DNA from: a virus | Strand: one strand, 5' to 3' | DNA: 64,000 bases | Virus record (IMG/VR): IMGVR_UViG_3300031787_011371 | Coordinates: 1 to 64,000 of that record | Part shown: in pieces, positions 1 through 8,844 of the stretch | Layout of the letters: every line of letters begins with the position of its first letter | Position numbering within the stretch: position 1 is the first letter of the stretch | Notes under the pieces: model-generated | Seen by the model: only the letters and a program-made list of their open reading frames with translations | Databases searched by the model: none | What the model was told of the DNA's origin: nothing | Translations under genes and position numbers: made by a program

Positions 1-513
1 ACATCAGGCGCTAATGGTTCATCAGGAACTTCTGGAACTGCAGGAAGTTCTGGAACAAGCGGAACTGCAGGAAGCTCTGGCTCTGCAGGAAGTGCAGGCT
101 CTTCAGGTACATCAGGCGCTAATGGTTCATCAGGAACTTCTGGAACTGCAGGAAGTTCTGGAACAAGCGGAACTGCAGGAAGCTCTGGCTCTGCAGGAAG
201 TGCAGGCTCTTCAGGTACATCAGGTGCCAACGGTTCATCAGGAACTTCTGGAACTGCTGGTTCTTCTGGAACAAGCGGAACTGCAGGAAGTTCTGGTACA
301 AGTGGTACTGCTGGCTCTTCAGGTACATCAGGTGCCAACGGTTCATCTGGAACTTCTGGGACAGCTGGTTCTTCAGGAACAAGCGGAACTGCAGGAAGTT
401 CTGGTACAAGTGGTACTGCTGGCTCTTCAGGTACATCAGGTGCTAATGGTTCATCAGGAACAAGCGGAACTGCTGGTTCTTCAGGAACAAGTGGTACTGC
501 TGGTTCTTCAGGT
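1..513 (+). repeat. 108-base direct repeats built from a 27-base module
   Basis: Near-identical copies begin at 1, 109, 217, 325 and 433, each opening with ACATCAGG(C/T)GC. The spacing is 108 bases (36 codons); the last copy is shortened to 81 bases. Both numbers are multiples of 27 bases, the length of one 9-residue module. The first two copies are almost base-identical, which suggests recent duplication by recombination. Confidence 0.85.
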
Positions 514-1260
514 ACATCAGGAACTAGAGGTTCATCAGGAACTTCTGGAACAGCAGGTTCTTCAGGAACAAGTGGAACTGCAGGAAGTTCTGGTACAAGT
601 GGTACTGATGGTTCTTCAGGAACTTCAGGAACTTCAGGAACTGCAGGAAGCGCAGGCTCTTCTGGTACTGGATTTAATACTATAACAAATCCATTAAATG
701 ATAGAGTATTAACTTCTTTAGGAACAACAAATACTGCAAATGCAGAAGCGAATCTTACATTTGATGGTACTCTATTACAAATTAGTGGTACAACTAGTGG
801 TGCAACTCTATTTAATATTATTGGTACACAAGGTCAATTGTTTAGTGTAAACGATAATCTTATAGGAGACATTTTTTCGGTTAATGATATTTCTGGTATT
901 CCAATATTAACTGTTAACTCTAATGATAGGGTAACTATTGATGGAACTTTAGTTTTAAATTCAACTTTATCAACTGGATTGGGTGCAGCAACTCATACTG
1001 TTGCAACAGTTGATATGTCATTAGGTCAAGCTGCTTATTTTGATTATTATGTTATGAGTGGAACAACATTAAGGTCTGGTGTTGTATTGGGAGTTTGGAA
1101 TGGAACATCTGCAAAATATACAGAAGTTTCAACAAAAGATTTAGGAGGAAACACAAATGCAGTTGATTTATCTGTTGATGTATCAGGTTCTGATGCTAGA
1201 CTTAGAGCAACAATTTCCAGTGGTACTTGGACAATAAAAACAGGTGTAAGAATAATTTAA
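1..1260 (+). CDS. Tail fibre protein, 5' end outside window (partial)
   Basis: An open frame (frame 1) enters from the left edge and stops at 1260, giving 419 residues without a start codon. Residues 1 to about 223 are a collagen-like low-complexity shaft built from 9-residue modules of the type GTSGTAGSS, with occasional ANG and TRG variants. A module beginning GTGFNTITNP follows and recurs almost unchanged in the large fibre at 3461-8431 (near 4618-4720). The last ~100 residues are a beta-rich domain with no Cys, resembling a distal fibre tip. Family knowledge: such Gly-rich repeats form trimeric shafts in phage fibres. The role is structural and probably adhesive. Its Ser/Thr-rich repeats are candidate O-glycosylation substrates (inference). 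Confidence 0.8.
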   Translation, partial: TSGANGSSGTSGTAGSSGTSGTAGSSGSAGSAGSSGTSGANGSSGTSGTAGSSGTSGTAGSSGSAGSAGSSGTSGANGSSGTSGTAGSSGTSGTAGSSGTSGTAGSSGTSGANGSSGTSGTAGSSGTSGTAGSSGTSGTAGSSGTSGANGSSGTSGTAGSSGTSGTAGSSGTSGTRGSSGTSGTAGSSGTSGTAGSSGTSGTDGSSGTSGTSGTAGSAGSSGTGFNTITNPLNDRVLTSLGTTNTANAEANLTFDGTLLQISGTTSGATLFNIIGTQGQLFSVNDNLIGDIFSVNDISGIPILTVNSNDRVTIDGTLVLNSTLSTGLGAATHTVATVDMSLGQAAYFDYYVMSGTTLRSGVVLGVWNGTSAKYTEVSTKDLGGNTNAVDLSVDVSGSDARLRATISSGTWTIKTGVRII

Positions 1261-1264
1261 TATT

Positions 1265-1999
1265 ATGAGTAGCATTGGAGGGCCGAATATAATTAGAGAC
1301 GGATTAAAGGTTTTTTATGATTTTTCAAATACAAAATCATATCCAGAATCTGGCATGTCAATTATTGACTTAAGTCACAATCAAAATGGAACAATAAACA
1401 CAGCTACATATGGAGTTTATGGCGGAATTAAATCACTTTATTTTGACGGCACTTATGGGACTAGTGGTTATGTTGAATCAAATTCCTCAGTTGTATCAAA
1501 TTCATCTTTTTCTGTTTTAGCTTGGTGCAGAACGACTGATTCAAATAGAAGTGGTGGAACTCAGGGTAGAATGGTTTCGTCTACTTATGCATATCAAGGC
1601 AATGGAGTTAGCAAAGACACTGGTTGGATTTTGGGCACCACTTGGACTGGCACAAACTTTAATTTTTCTATATATGATGGAAATGGAGCATCTGCAACAG
1701 CAATTTTTTCAAATAATTGGTATACTCCAAATTTAAATAATTGGATTTTTGTTGTTGGTGTTTTTAGTGCTGGAACTTATGTTAGAAGTTTTCAAAATGG
1801 AATCAGAATAACAAATACAAACACAACAATATCTTTTTTAAGTGCACAAACTTCATCCCTCAAATGGGCAAGAAGAAGTGCTCAATCACAATCTAATTGG
1901 CTAGGTCAAATAGCAACTTGTATGTACTATGATATAGCTCTTTCAGATGAAGAGGTGTTACAAATTTATAATGCTACAAAATCACGTTTTGGTTTATAA
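1265..1999 (+). CDS. LamG/concanavalin A-like lectin domain protein (first of three paralogues)
   Basis: The 244-residue protein begins with a signature shared by the next two genes: GPNIIRDGLKVFYDFSNTKSYPESG, here matched in shorter form by GP-x-I-x-x-x-(G/N)-L near residues 6-15. It continues with a beta-rich jelly roll containing FDG (around residue 60) and a long Trp/Asn/Ser-rich body. The C-terminal tail (I-Y-N-x-T-K-S-R-F-x-L) is also shared by the three paralogues. This layout matches Laminin_G_3 / concanavalin A-like domains found in phage tail appendages that bind carbohydrate. It follows the fibre gene by four bases, so it is probably cotranscribed. The glycan ligand cannot be read from the sequence. 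Confidence 0.75.
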   Translation: MSSIGGPNIIRDGLKVFYDFSNTKSYPESGMSIIDLSHNQNGTINTATYGVYGGIKSLYFDGTYGTSGYVESNSSVVSNSSFSVLAWCRTTDSNRSGGTQGRMVSSTYAYQGNGVSKDTGWILGTTWTGTNFNFSIYDGNGASATAIFSNNWYTPNLNNWIFVVGVFSAGTYVRSFQNGIRITNTNTTISFLSAQTSSLKWARRSAQSQSNWLGQIATCMYYDIALSDEEVLQIYNATKSRFGL

Positions 2000-2013
2000 A
2001 TATATTTATAACT

Positions 2014-2664
2014 ATGAGTTTCTTTAGAGGTCCAAAAATAACAACAAGCGGTCTAATTTTATATTTAGATGCAGGAAATATTAAAAGCTATCCCACAAGT
2101 GGCACTTCTTGGTCTGATTTAACTAATAATTCATTTAATGCTACATTAGTTAATAGCCCAACATTTAGTAATGGCAATATTACATTTGACGGTCTGAATC
2201 AATATGTTAATCTAGGAAATATAGCACAAATAGCTCCTGGAACTGGGGATTTCACTATTTGTTTTTGGATTAACCCGACTAATTGGTCTAGCACCTATTC
2301 TCCACTATTTACTACAACTACAACAAATGGTCTTTGGATAGGGAAAAATCAGGGTAATTTTGTTTTGAGAGCTTATAATGTGGCAGATGATTTACAATAT
2401 TCAACATTTCCAACAGTAAATACCTGGACTTACGTTACAGTCACAAGAAGTGGAACAAGTGCTAATATTTATTACAATACCGCATCAGTAGTTAATAATG
2501 TGGTTACTAGAAATTATGTCACAGGAACTAGTGAAATTTGTCGTGATGGTACAACAAATGTATTTACTGGGAAATTTTCAATATTTAAATATTATAATAG
2601 AGCATTATCACAATCAGAAATAGAACAAAACTACAATGCTCTAAAAACAAGATTTGGATTATAA
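2014..2664 (+). CDS. LamG/concanavalin A-like lectin domain protein (second paralogue)
   Basis: The 216-residue product opens with GPKITTSGLILYLDAGN and SYPTSGTSW, followed by the FDG motif, a WINPTNW strand and the shared C-terminal ending LKTRFGL. These features mark it as a paralogue of its neighbours on both sides with the LamG-like jelly-roll fold. It has no signal peptide or membrane segment, as expected for a virion protein assembled in the cytoplasm. Its stop codon overlaps the next start (TAATG), indicating translational coupling. It is likely a tail-tip or baseplate appendage that binds surface glycans (inference from family). Confidence 0.75.
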   Translation: MSFFRGPKITTSGLILYLDAGNIKSYPTSGTSWSDLTNNSFNATLVNSPTFSNGNITFDGLNQYVNLGNIAQIAPGTGDFTICFWINPTNWSSTYSPLFTTTTTNGLWIGKNQGNFVLRAYNVADDLQYSTFPTVNTWTYVTVTRSGTSANIYYNTASVVNNVVTRNYVTGTSEICRDGTTNVFTGKFSIFKYYNRALSQSEIEQNYNALKTRFGL

Positions 2665-3326
2665 TGTACACAGGACCTAAAATAATTACAGATAATTTAA
2701 TTTTATGTTTAGATGCTGCAAACATAAAATCATATACAAGCGGTTCTACTTATTGGTACGATTTGAGTAAAACTATCAGCGGTTCTACATTAATAAACAA
2801 CCCTTCTTTTGATAGTAGTGTTAATGGAAGTTTATATTTTAATGGAACAGATGAATACGCTAATTGTGGCAACTTTTCTTCACAACAAATAACAAGTGGA
2901 ACTATTTTATGTTGGTTTAAAGGACAACAACAAGGCAATGACTACAATGGAATAGTTGTTAAATCTGGAGCTTGGGGAATTTTTATATTTCAATCTAAAT
3001 TATACCTATATGATTGGGGTAATGGCGTTGGCAGAGACACAGGAGTAAATGTATCAGATAACACTTGGAGAAATGTAGCTTTTACATTTTCTAGCACAGA
3101 ATTAGGACTGTCAAATAACTCTTTTGTATATATAAACGGCAATCAAGTTTTAAATACCACAGTAAAACATTCAACACATTCATCTCCATTGCTTGTTGGA
3201 TATGGAAATTGGTTGTCCCAATATTTCCAAGGCAATATATCTTATTTACAAATATACAACCGTGTACTTACAGGTGTAGAAATTAAACAAAATTATAATT
3301 CAACAAAATCCCGTTTTTCTTTATAA
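2664..3326 (+). CDS. LamG/concanavalin A-like lectin domain protein (third paralogue)
   Basis: The 220-residue protein starts one base inside the preceding stop codon. It carries the same N-terminal signature (GPKIITDNLILCLDAAN), a YFNGTDEY strand, a WRNVAFTF strand typical of LamG domains and the shared ending STKSRFSL. It is the last gene before a 134-base gap. Three diverging copies in tandem suggest duplication followed by divergence of ligand specificity, as seen for phage adhesins. No catalytic motif is apparent, so binding rather than glycan cleavage is the more likely role. Confidence 0.75.
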   Translation: MYTGPKIITDNLILCLDAANIKSYTSGSTYWYDLSKTISGSTLINNPSFDSSVNGSLYFNGTDEYANCGNFSSQQITSGTILCWFKGQQQGNDYNGIVVKSGAWGIFIFQSKLYLYDWGNGVGRDTGVNVSDNTWRNVAFTFSSTELGLSNNSFVYINGNQVLNTTVKHSTHSSPLLVGYGNWLSQYFQGNISYLQIYNRVLTGVEIKQNYNSTKSRFSL

Positions 3327-3364
3327 TTTTTATTTTTATAATATATTTATAAAGTGCAATTGCT

Positions 3365-3456
3365 TTGGACAGTGAAGAAGTAATTAGTCTATATTAAAAG
3401 CATATTAATTTATGTTTATAGATACTTTTTTATTGTCCAATTTTAAAAAAAGTATC
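3365..3456 (+). promoter_or_regulatory. Structured leader upstream of the giant fibre gene
   Basis: This 134-base intergenic region (3327-3460) ends in a perfect 11-base inverted repeat: GATACTTTTTT at 3421-3431 and AAAAAAGTATC at 3446-3456, with a 14-base loop. The right arm ends four bases before the ATG at 3461. The loop holds TGTCCAA (3434-3440), which is complementary to TTGGACA at 3365-3371. A pseudoknot or alternative fold over the ribosome-binding region is therefore possible. Whether it regulates translation is inference. Confidence 0.4.
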
Positions 3457-3460
3457 GAAA

Positions 3461-6400
3461 ATGTCTAACGAATTTATTGCTAGAAAAGGTTTGGTAGTTC
3501 AGTCTCTTACAACAGGTACGACTGAAACTGAAATCCTTGTTGTTGATAGTGATGGATTAGTTAAAGTAAGAACAAGTATAGCTTTAGGTGGTTCTTCTGG
3601 GTCTTCTGGTACAAGTGGTACGTCTGGTTCATCAGGAAGTTCTGGTACATCAGGTTCTTCAGGAACTTCTGGTACGGCTGGAAGTTCTGGTACTAGTGGT
3701 ACAGCAGGTTCTTCTGGAACTTCTGGTGCTAATGGTTCTTCAGGTTCTTCAGGAACTTCTGGTACGGCTGGAAGTTCTGGTACTAGTGGTACAGCAGGTT
3801 CTTCTGGAACTTCAGGAACTAGAGGCTCATCAGGAACTTCTGGAACTGCTGGCTCATCAGGAACTTCTGGAACTTCTGGCTCATCAGGTTCTTCAGGAAC
3901 TTCTGGTACAGCAGGTTCTTCTGGTACTAGTGGTACAGCAGGTTCTTCTGGTACATCAGGCGCTAATGGTTCTTCAGGTTCTTCAGGAACATCAGGCGCT
4001 AATGGCTCTTCAGGTTCTTCAGGAACTTCTGGTACAGCAGGTTCTTCAGGAACTTCTGGTACAGCAGGTTCTTCTGGAACTTCAGGAACTAGAGGCTCAT
4101 CAGGAACTTCTGGAACTGCTGGCTCATCAGGAACTTCTGGAACTTCTGGCTCATCAGGTTCTTCAGGAACTTCTGGTACAGCAGGTTCTTCTGGTACTAG
4201 TGGTACAGCAGGTTCTTCTGGTACATCAGGCGCTAATGGTTCTTCAGGTTCTTCAGGAACATCAGGCGCTAATGGCTCTTCAGGTTCTTCAGGAACTTCT
4301 GGTACAGCAGGTTCTTCAGGAACTTCTGGTACGGCTGGAAGTTCTGGTACTAGTGGTACAGCAGGTTCTTCTGGAACTTCTGGTGCTAATGGTTCTTCAG
4401 GTTCTTCAGGAACTTCTGGTACGGCTGGAAGTTCTGGTACTAGTGGTACAGCAGGTTCTTCTGGAACTTCAGGAACTAGAGGCTCATCAGGTTCTTCAGG
4501 AACTTCTGGTACGGCTGGAAGTTCTGGTACTAGTGGTACAGCAGGTTCTTCTGGTACATCAGGCGCTAATGGCTCTTCAGGAAGTTCTGGCTCTGCAGGA
4601 AGTGCAGGTTCTTCAGGAACTGGATTTAATACAATAACAAATCCTGCAGATAACAGAGTATTAACATCACTTGGCACAACAAACACTGCTAACGCAGAGG
4701 CTAATCTTACGTTTGATGGTTCTCTTTTAGATGTGACTGGAGGTGTTAATGTTCAAAATGGAAATAACATTACTTGGGGAGGTACATATGCAGCTGGAAG
4801 CCCAACTATTTCTTCATCAAATGCTGGAGCATCCTCTTATATTGGATTTTATCCACAAGGAGTTACATCAGGTGAGATTGTAAGAATACAAGCATCTGGA
4901 AATACGACAATAAACGGCACTTTAACAGTTCAAACTATTGCATCAGGTACTACAACCGATGTATTAGTAAAAGAATCGACAGGAAGAGTTACATATAGAA
5001 CTCTTGCTTCTATAGGAGGTACTTCAGGTTCTTCTGGCACAAGTGGTACGGCAGGCTCTTCTGGTACAAGTGGTACGGCTGGAAGTTCTGGTACTAGTGG
5101 TACAGCAGGCTCTTCAGGAACTTCAGGAACTAGAGGCTCATCAGGAACTTCTGGTACGGCTGGAAGTTCTGGTACTAGTGGTACAGCAGGCTCTTCAGGA
5201 ACTTCTGGAACTGCTGGCTCATCAGGTACATCAGGCGCTAATGGCTCTTCAGGTTCTTCAGGAACTTCTGGTACAGCAGGTTCTTCAGGAACTTCTGGTA
5301 CGGCTGGAAGTTCTGGTACTAGTGGTACAGCAGGCTCTTCAGGAACTTCAGGAACTAGAGGCTCATCAGGAACTTCTGGAACTGCTGGCTCATCAGGAAG
5401 TTCAGGCTCTTCAGGAAGTTCAGGCTCTGCAGGAAGCGCAGGTTCTTCTGGTAGAAATAATCCTCAATATTGGACTTCTGGTTCAACTTGGAACGGAACA
5501 AACTATCCAATTAAAGCAGATAATAATAGTGGTTTAGATTCTACTGGTTCATATGCTGTTGCTGAAGGATTTAAAACATCAGCATTTGGAGATTATTCTC
5601 ATGCTGAAGGTCGTGATGGAACATCACTAGGTCGTTCTTCTCATGCAGAAGGAGAAAACACAAAAGCTCTTAGTGCATATACTCATGCAGAAGGCTTTCA
5701 AACAATTGCATCAAACATTGCTGCACACGCAGAAGGAAGTGGTACAACGGCAAGTGGACAATATTCTCATTCTGAAGGCCATAAGTCAACTGCATTTGGA
5801 GATGGTTCACATGCTGAAGGTGGTGCGGTAATAAGCTTGACACCTTTTAGTGGAGGTACTGCTATTGGTGCAAGTTCACATGCGGAAGGTATTGAAACAA
5901 CATCTTTTGGTATAGTATCACATTCTGAAGGTGTATATACTACCGCATTTGGAGAAGGTTCACACGCTGAAGGACTTTACTCTTTTGCTTATGGAACATA
6001 TTCTCATACTGAAGGTGATAATACAACTGCTAGTGGAAATTCATCTCATGCAGAAGGACTTAATAGTGTTGCATTTGGAAATAATTCACATGCTGAAGGG
6101 TATAACACAACGGCAATAGGTGCGTTTGGTTCACACTCTGAAGGTGATTATACAACTGCATTTGGAGATGGTTCACATGCTGAAGGAAGCGGTACACTTG
6201 CTTTTCAAGAAAGGTCTCATGCAGAAGGTAGTTTTACCACATCTGTAGGATTAGCTTCTCACTCTGAAGGTCAATATACAACTGCTATTGGTAATTACTC
6301 TCATGCAGAAGGTAGTGGTACTACAGCAGTTGGAATTAGTTCACATGCAGAGGGTTATCAAACAACAGCTTTTGGCCTTTATTCTCACACAGAAGGTTCT

Positions 6401-8431
6401 GGAACAACTGCAAGTAACACACATTCTCATTCTGAAGGTACTAACACAAAAGCAACTGGTTTAGCAGCTCATGCTGAAGGTGATTTAACACTCGCTAGTG
6501 GTTCAACATCACATGCCGAAGGTTATCAAACAATAGCTGGTGGTGATTATTCACACTCAGAAGGTTATCAGACAATTGCTAGCGGCTTATATTCCCACGC
6601 TGAAGGTCAGTCATCAAGAGCAACTAATAATGATTCACATGCTGAAGGTTTAGGTACATTAGCAAGCGGAGCAAATTCACATACTGAAGGTCAATTAACA
6701 ACCGCCAGTTCCTCAAATTCACATGCTGAAGGTATACTAACAACAGCCGCTGGTTCACCATCACACGCTGAGGGTACTGCAACAAAAGCTATTGGTGATG
6801 CATCACACTCTGAAGGTAATACTACATTTGCAAGTGGTGCAAGTTCACACGCAGAAGGTTGGTTAACAACAGCGGCAAACACAGCATCTCACGCAGAAGG
6901 TTATCAAACAACAGCTTTTGGCCTTTACTCTCACGCAGAAGGTTCTGGAACAACTGCAAGTAACACATATTCTCATTCCGAAGGTACTAATACAAAAGCA
7001 ACTGGTTTAGCAGCTCATTCTGAAGGTGATTTCACACTCGCTAGTGGTTCATCATCACACGCTGAAGGTATTCAAACTACAGCGTCAGGAAATTATTCAC
7101 ACGCTGAAGGTGCGTCAAATACAGCTATTGGTTCACAGTCACACACTGAAGGTGCATTAACAAGTGCTATCGGTCAATCATCACACGCTGAGGGTGAACT
7201 TACAATAGCAAGTGGTCAAGGTTCTCATTCTGAAGGTGCTGGAACTATAGCTAGTGGTGGATTCTCGCATGCTGAAGGTAGAATAAGTACAGCATTTGGA
7301 TTATATTCTCACGCAGAAGGCTCTGGAACAACTGCAAGTAACACAGCGTCTCATTCTCAAGGTGCTAATACAAAAGCAACTGGTTTAGCAGCTCATGCTG
7401 AAGGAGAATCCACAATAGCTTCAGGAGATTATTCACATGCACAAGGACTTTCAACAACAGCTTCTAGCACATATGCTCACGCTGAAGGAAGATTGACAGT
7501 AGCAAGCGGTTTATTTTCACATGCTGGAGGAGATGGGTCTCTTGCTGGAACTGCAGCATACACTTTCGCTCATGGACTTTCGTGTATTGCATCTGGTCAG
7601 TCCTCTGTAGCTATGGGTGCATATGCTAGAGCAACTTCTTTAGGTGCAGTTGCCATGGGAAGAGGTCCTAGTGTATCTTCTCCTTTAGTAGCAGGAGCGC
7701 AAGGTGCTATAAATTTAAGTTATAGAGCTTCTGCAACTGCAGGTCTTGGAGAAATTTATGGATTATACTCATCATTGGTTGGTGGATTAAATAATTTGAT
7801 AGATATAAATGGAGACCAATCTGGTATATTTGTAGGTACTACTAATGCAATAAGTGCATCAACATCTGCTATAATAGCAGGAAATAGTTGTGTTATTGGT
7901 ATAGGTCATAGTAATAGTATAATATTAGGTGGAACCTCTCAAACTACAGATGGTTCTGGTCAAGTTGTATTAGGTGGAATAAGAAGGCTTGGGTGGGTAT
8001 ATTCTAATACATTAACAGCAGCAATAGCAAATACATCTAACACAAACTACACTCAAATATTCAACTTTACAGCAGTTGCAAACTCCATTTATAGGGCTAA
8101 CATTATAGGTACATATCAAACTGCAGCTTTAACTACTGGAATAAAGGTTAGACTAAGTGGTACTGCAACTTGTAACGTAGTAGGTAGAATGTATGGTGCA
8201 ATATCAGCTAACGCAGTTGCTACAGAATTAGCTTTTCCAGCAACAACAATGACTTCAGAACTTGTAACGACTGATGTGTCGGCTACAAACACACCTCACC
8301 ATATTGGTGCAGATATTATTTTTAGATGTACGGTGGGAGGTACAGTTATAGTCGCAATGGCATCTGAGGTTAACGCCTCATCTGCACAATTAAATATAGG
8401 AACTTCAATGATTGTAGAACGAATAAATTAA
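3461..8431 (+). CDS. Giant tail fibre: Gly/Ser/Thr shaft plus YadA-head repeat stalk
   Basis: This 1656-residue fibre has at least six parts. Residues 1-43 are an N-terminal module ending in VKVRTSIALGG. Residues ~44-385 are GSSGTSGTAG shaft repeats. Residues ~386-520 form a folded domain that includes a GTGFNTITNP segment and a second copy of the N-terminal module (VTYRTLASIGG). A second shaft follows to about residue 665. Residues ~700-1385 contain about 46 tandem 14-residue repeats of the form SHAEGxxTTAxGxx, which match YadA-head (left-handed beta-roll) repeats of trimeric adhesins. The last ~250 residues look like a receptor-binding tip. The product is probably trimeric. Its many Ser/Thr residues make it the prime candidate substrate for the adjacent glycosylation operon (inference). 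ATG at 3461 is the only sensible start. Confidence 0.85.
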   Translation: MSNEFIARKGLVVQSLTTGTTETEILVVDSDGLVKVRTSIALGGSSGSSGTSGTSGSSGSSGTSGSSGTSGTAGSSGTSGTAGSSGTSGANGSSGSSGTSGTAGSSGTSGTAGSSGTSGTRGSSGTSGTAGSSGTSGTSGSSGSSGTSGTAGSSGTSGTAGSSGTSGANGSSGSSGTSGANGSSGSSGTSGTAGSSGTSGTAGSSGTSGTRGSSGTSGTAGSSGTSGTSGSSGSSGTSGTAGSSGTSGTAGSSGTSGANGSSGSSGTSGANGSSGSSGTSGTAGSSGTSGTAGSSGTSGTAGSSGTSGANGSSGSSGTSGTAGSSGTSGTAGSSGTSGTRGSSGSSGTSGTAGSSGTSGTAGSSGTSGANGSSGSSGSAGSAGSSGTGFNTITNPADNRVLTSLGTTNTANAEANLTFDGSLLDVTGGVNVQNGNNITWGGTYAAGSPTISSSNAGASSYIGFYPQGVTSGEIVRIQASGNTTINGTLTVQTIASGTTTDVLVKESTGRVTYRTLASIGGTSGSSGTSGTAGSSGTSGTAGSSGTSGTAGSSGTSGTRGSSGTSGTAGSSGTSGTAGSSGTSGTAGSSGTSGANGSSGSSGTSGTAGSSGTSGTAGSSGTSGTAGSSGTSGTRGSSGTSGTAGSSGSSGSSGSSGSAGSAGSSGRNNPQYWTSGSTWNGTNYPIKADNNSGLDSTGSYAVAEGFKTSAFGDYSHAEGRDGTSLGRSSHAEGENTKALSAYTHAEGFQTIASNIAAHAEGSGTTASGQYSHSEGHKSTAFGDGSHAEGGAVISLTPFSGGTAIGASSHAEGIETTSFGIVSHSEGVYTTAFGEGSHAEGLYSFAYGTYSHTEGDNTTASGNSSHAEGLNSVAFGNNSHAEGYNTTAIGAFGSHSEGDYTTAFGDGSHAEGSGTLAFQERSHAEGSFTTSVGLASHSEGQYTTAIGNYSHAEGSGTTAVGISSHAEGYQTTAFGLYSHTEGSGTTASNTHSHSEGTNTKATGLAAHAEGDLTLASGSTSHAEGYQTIAGGDYSHSEGYQTIASGLYSHAEGQSSRATNNDSHAEGLGTLASGANSHTEGQLTTASSSNSHAEGILTTAAGSPSHAEGTATKAIGDASHSEGNTTFASGASSHAEGWLTTAANTASHAEGYQTTAFGLYSHAEGSGTTASNTYSHSEGTNTKATGLAAHSEGDFTLASGSSSHAEGIQTTASGNYSHAEGASNTAIGSQSHTEGALTSAIGQSSHAEGELTIASGQGSHSEGAGTIASGGFSHAEGRISTAFGLYSHAEGSGTTASNTASHSQGANTKATGLAAHAEGESTIASGDYSHAQGLSTTASSTYAHAEGRLTVASGLFSHAGGDGSLAGTAAYTFAHGLSCIASGQSSVAMGAYARATSLGAVAMGRGPSVSSPLVAGAQGAINLSYRASATAGLGEIYGLYSSLVGGLNNLIDINGDQSGIFVGTTNAISASTSAIIAGNSCVIGIGHSNSIILGGTSQTTDGSGQVVLGGIRRLGWVYSNTLTAAIANTSNTNYTQIFNFTAVANSIYRANIIGTYQTAALTTGIKVRLSGTATCNVVGRMYGAISANAVATELAFPATTMTSELVTTDVSATNTPHHIGADIIFRCTVGGTVIVAMASEVNASSAQLNIGTSMIVERIN
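3791..4330 (+). repeat. Exact 270-base tandem duplication in the fibre shaft
   Basis: The stretch starting near 3791 (ACAGCAGGTTCTTCTGGAAC) recurs from 4061 with no base difference that I can find over about 270 bases. The unit is ten 27-base modules, or 90 residues. Perfect identity in a coding repeat implies a recent duplication, so shaft length is likely to vary between isolates. Confidence 0.8.
5598..7600 (+). repeat. About 46 tandem YadA-head-type repeats (42 bases each)
   Basis: The encoded 14-residue repeats begin S/A-H-A/S/T-E-G and carry T-A-x-G near the middle. A larger super-repeat is visible: the block from about 6355 (YQTTAFGLY, SGTTASN, TNTKATGLA) recurs from about 6897 and in part from about 7297. 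The blocks differ by scattered mostly silent changes, so this duplication is older than the 270-base one in the shaft. Confidence 0.8.
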
Positions 8432-8436
8432 AAAAT

Positions 8437-8841
8437 ATGATAAATAACTGGATAACATTAGCAGAACAAAAAAACGGAATTAATATTCAAAGAAAATTTG
8501 CAGGACTTCATACAGAGGTAGATGAGGAAAATAATGTATTGTTTTGTAGAATAAACTATTTTGAAAGGGAATTGTATCCGAATGGCTTAATTATGAAAAC
8601 TACAAAAAAAACATATTCTCTTGAAAATTTAAGTGAAGAGTTTTATAATGATGAAAATGGTGTTCCATATAAATTAAGTGCTACAACTAGTTTAAATTAT
8701 TATATAGAAAATGTTGGTCAACCATCTATAATAAATCCTGTAAATGAAATATTACAAAATACAACATTACTTCCAGCAATTGTAGAAGATAATTATCCTC
8801 TTAATAGAGATACAAGGACAAGAGAATATAATTACGAATAA
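8437..8841 (+). CDS. Unknown protein downstream of the giant fibre
   Basis: I do not recognise this 134-residue protein. It begins five bases after the fibre stop codon and is the last gene of the plus-strand fibre cluster; glycosylation operon A converges on it from the other strand with only a three-base gap. The sequence is mixed alpha/beta and hydrophilic, with several Tyr and Asn, no Cys pair and no membrane segment. In phages the gene after a long fibre is often a fibre assembly chaperone or a hinge protein. That is context only; no motif supports it. Confidence 0.6.
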   Translation: MINNWITLAEQKNGINIQRKFAGLHTEVDEENNVLFCRINYFERELYPNGLIMKTTKKTYSLENLSEEFYNDENGVPYKLSATTSLNYYIENVGQPSIINPVNEILQNTTLLPAIVEDNYPLNRDTRTREYNYE

Positions 8842-8844
8842 TAA

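Noticed and set aside
14-685. Plus-strand Leu/Gln/Val-rich open frame over the first fibre
   Set aside because: Frame-shifted reading of the same repeats; the real fibre frame continues beyond it into a non-repeat domain that also occurs in the second fibre.
3499-4686. Long minus-strand open frame encoding Pro/Val/Glu-rich repeats
   Set aside because: It mirrors the Gly/Ser/Thr codon repeats of the fibre, has no leader or neighbour support, and composition alone explains it.
1-8431. Possible CRISPR-like repeats
   Set aside because: The repeats are in-frame coding modules without unique spacers.
8842-8844. Terminator between the converging fibre and glycan operons
   Set aside because: Only three bases separate the stops and no hairpin is visible nearby.
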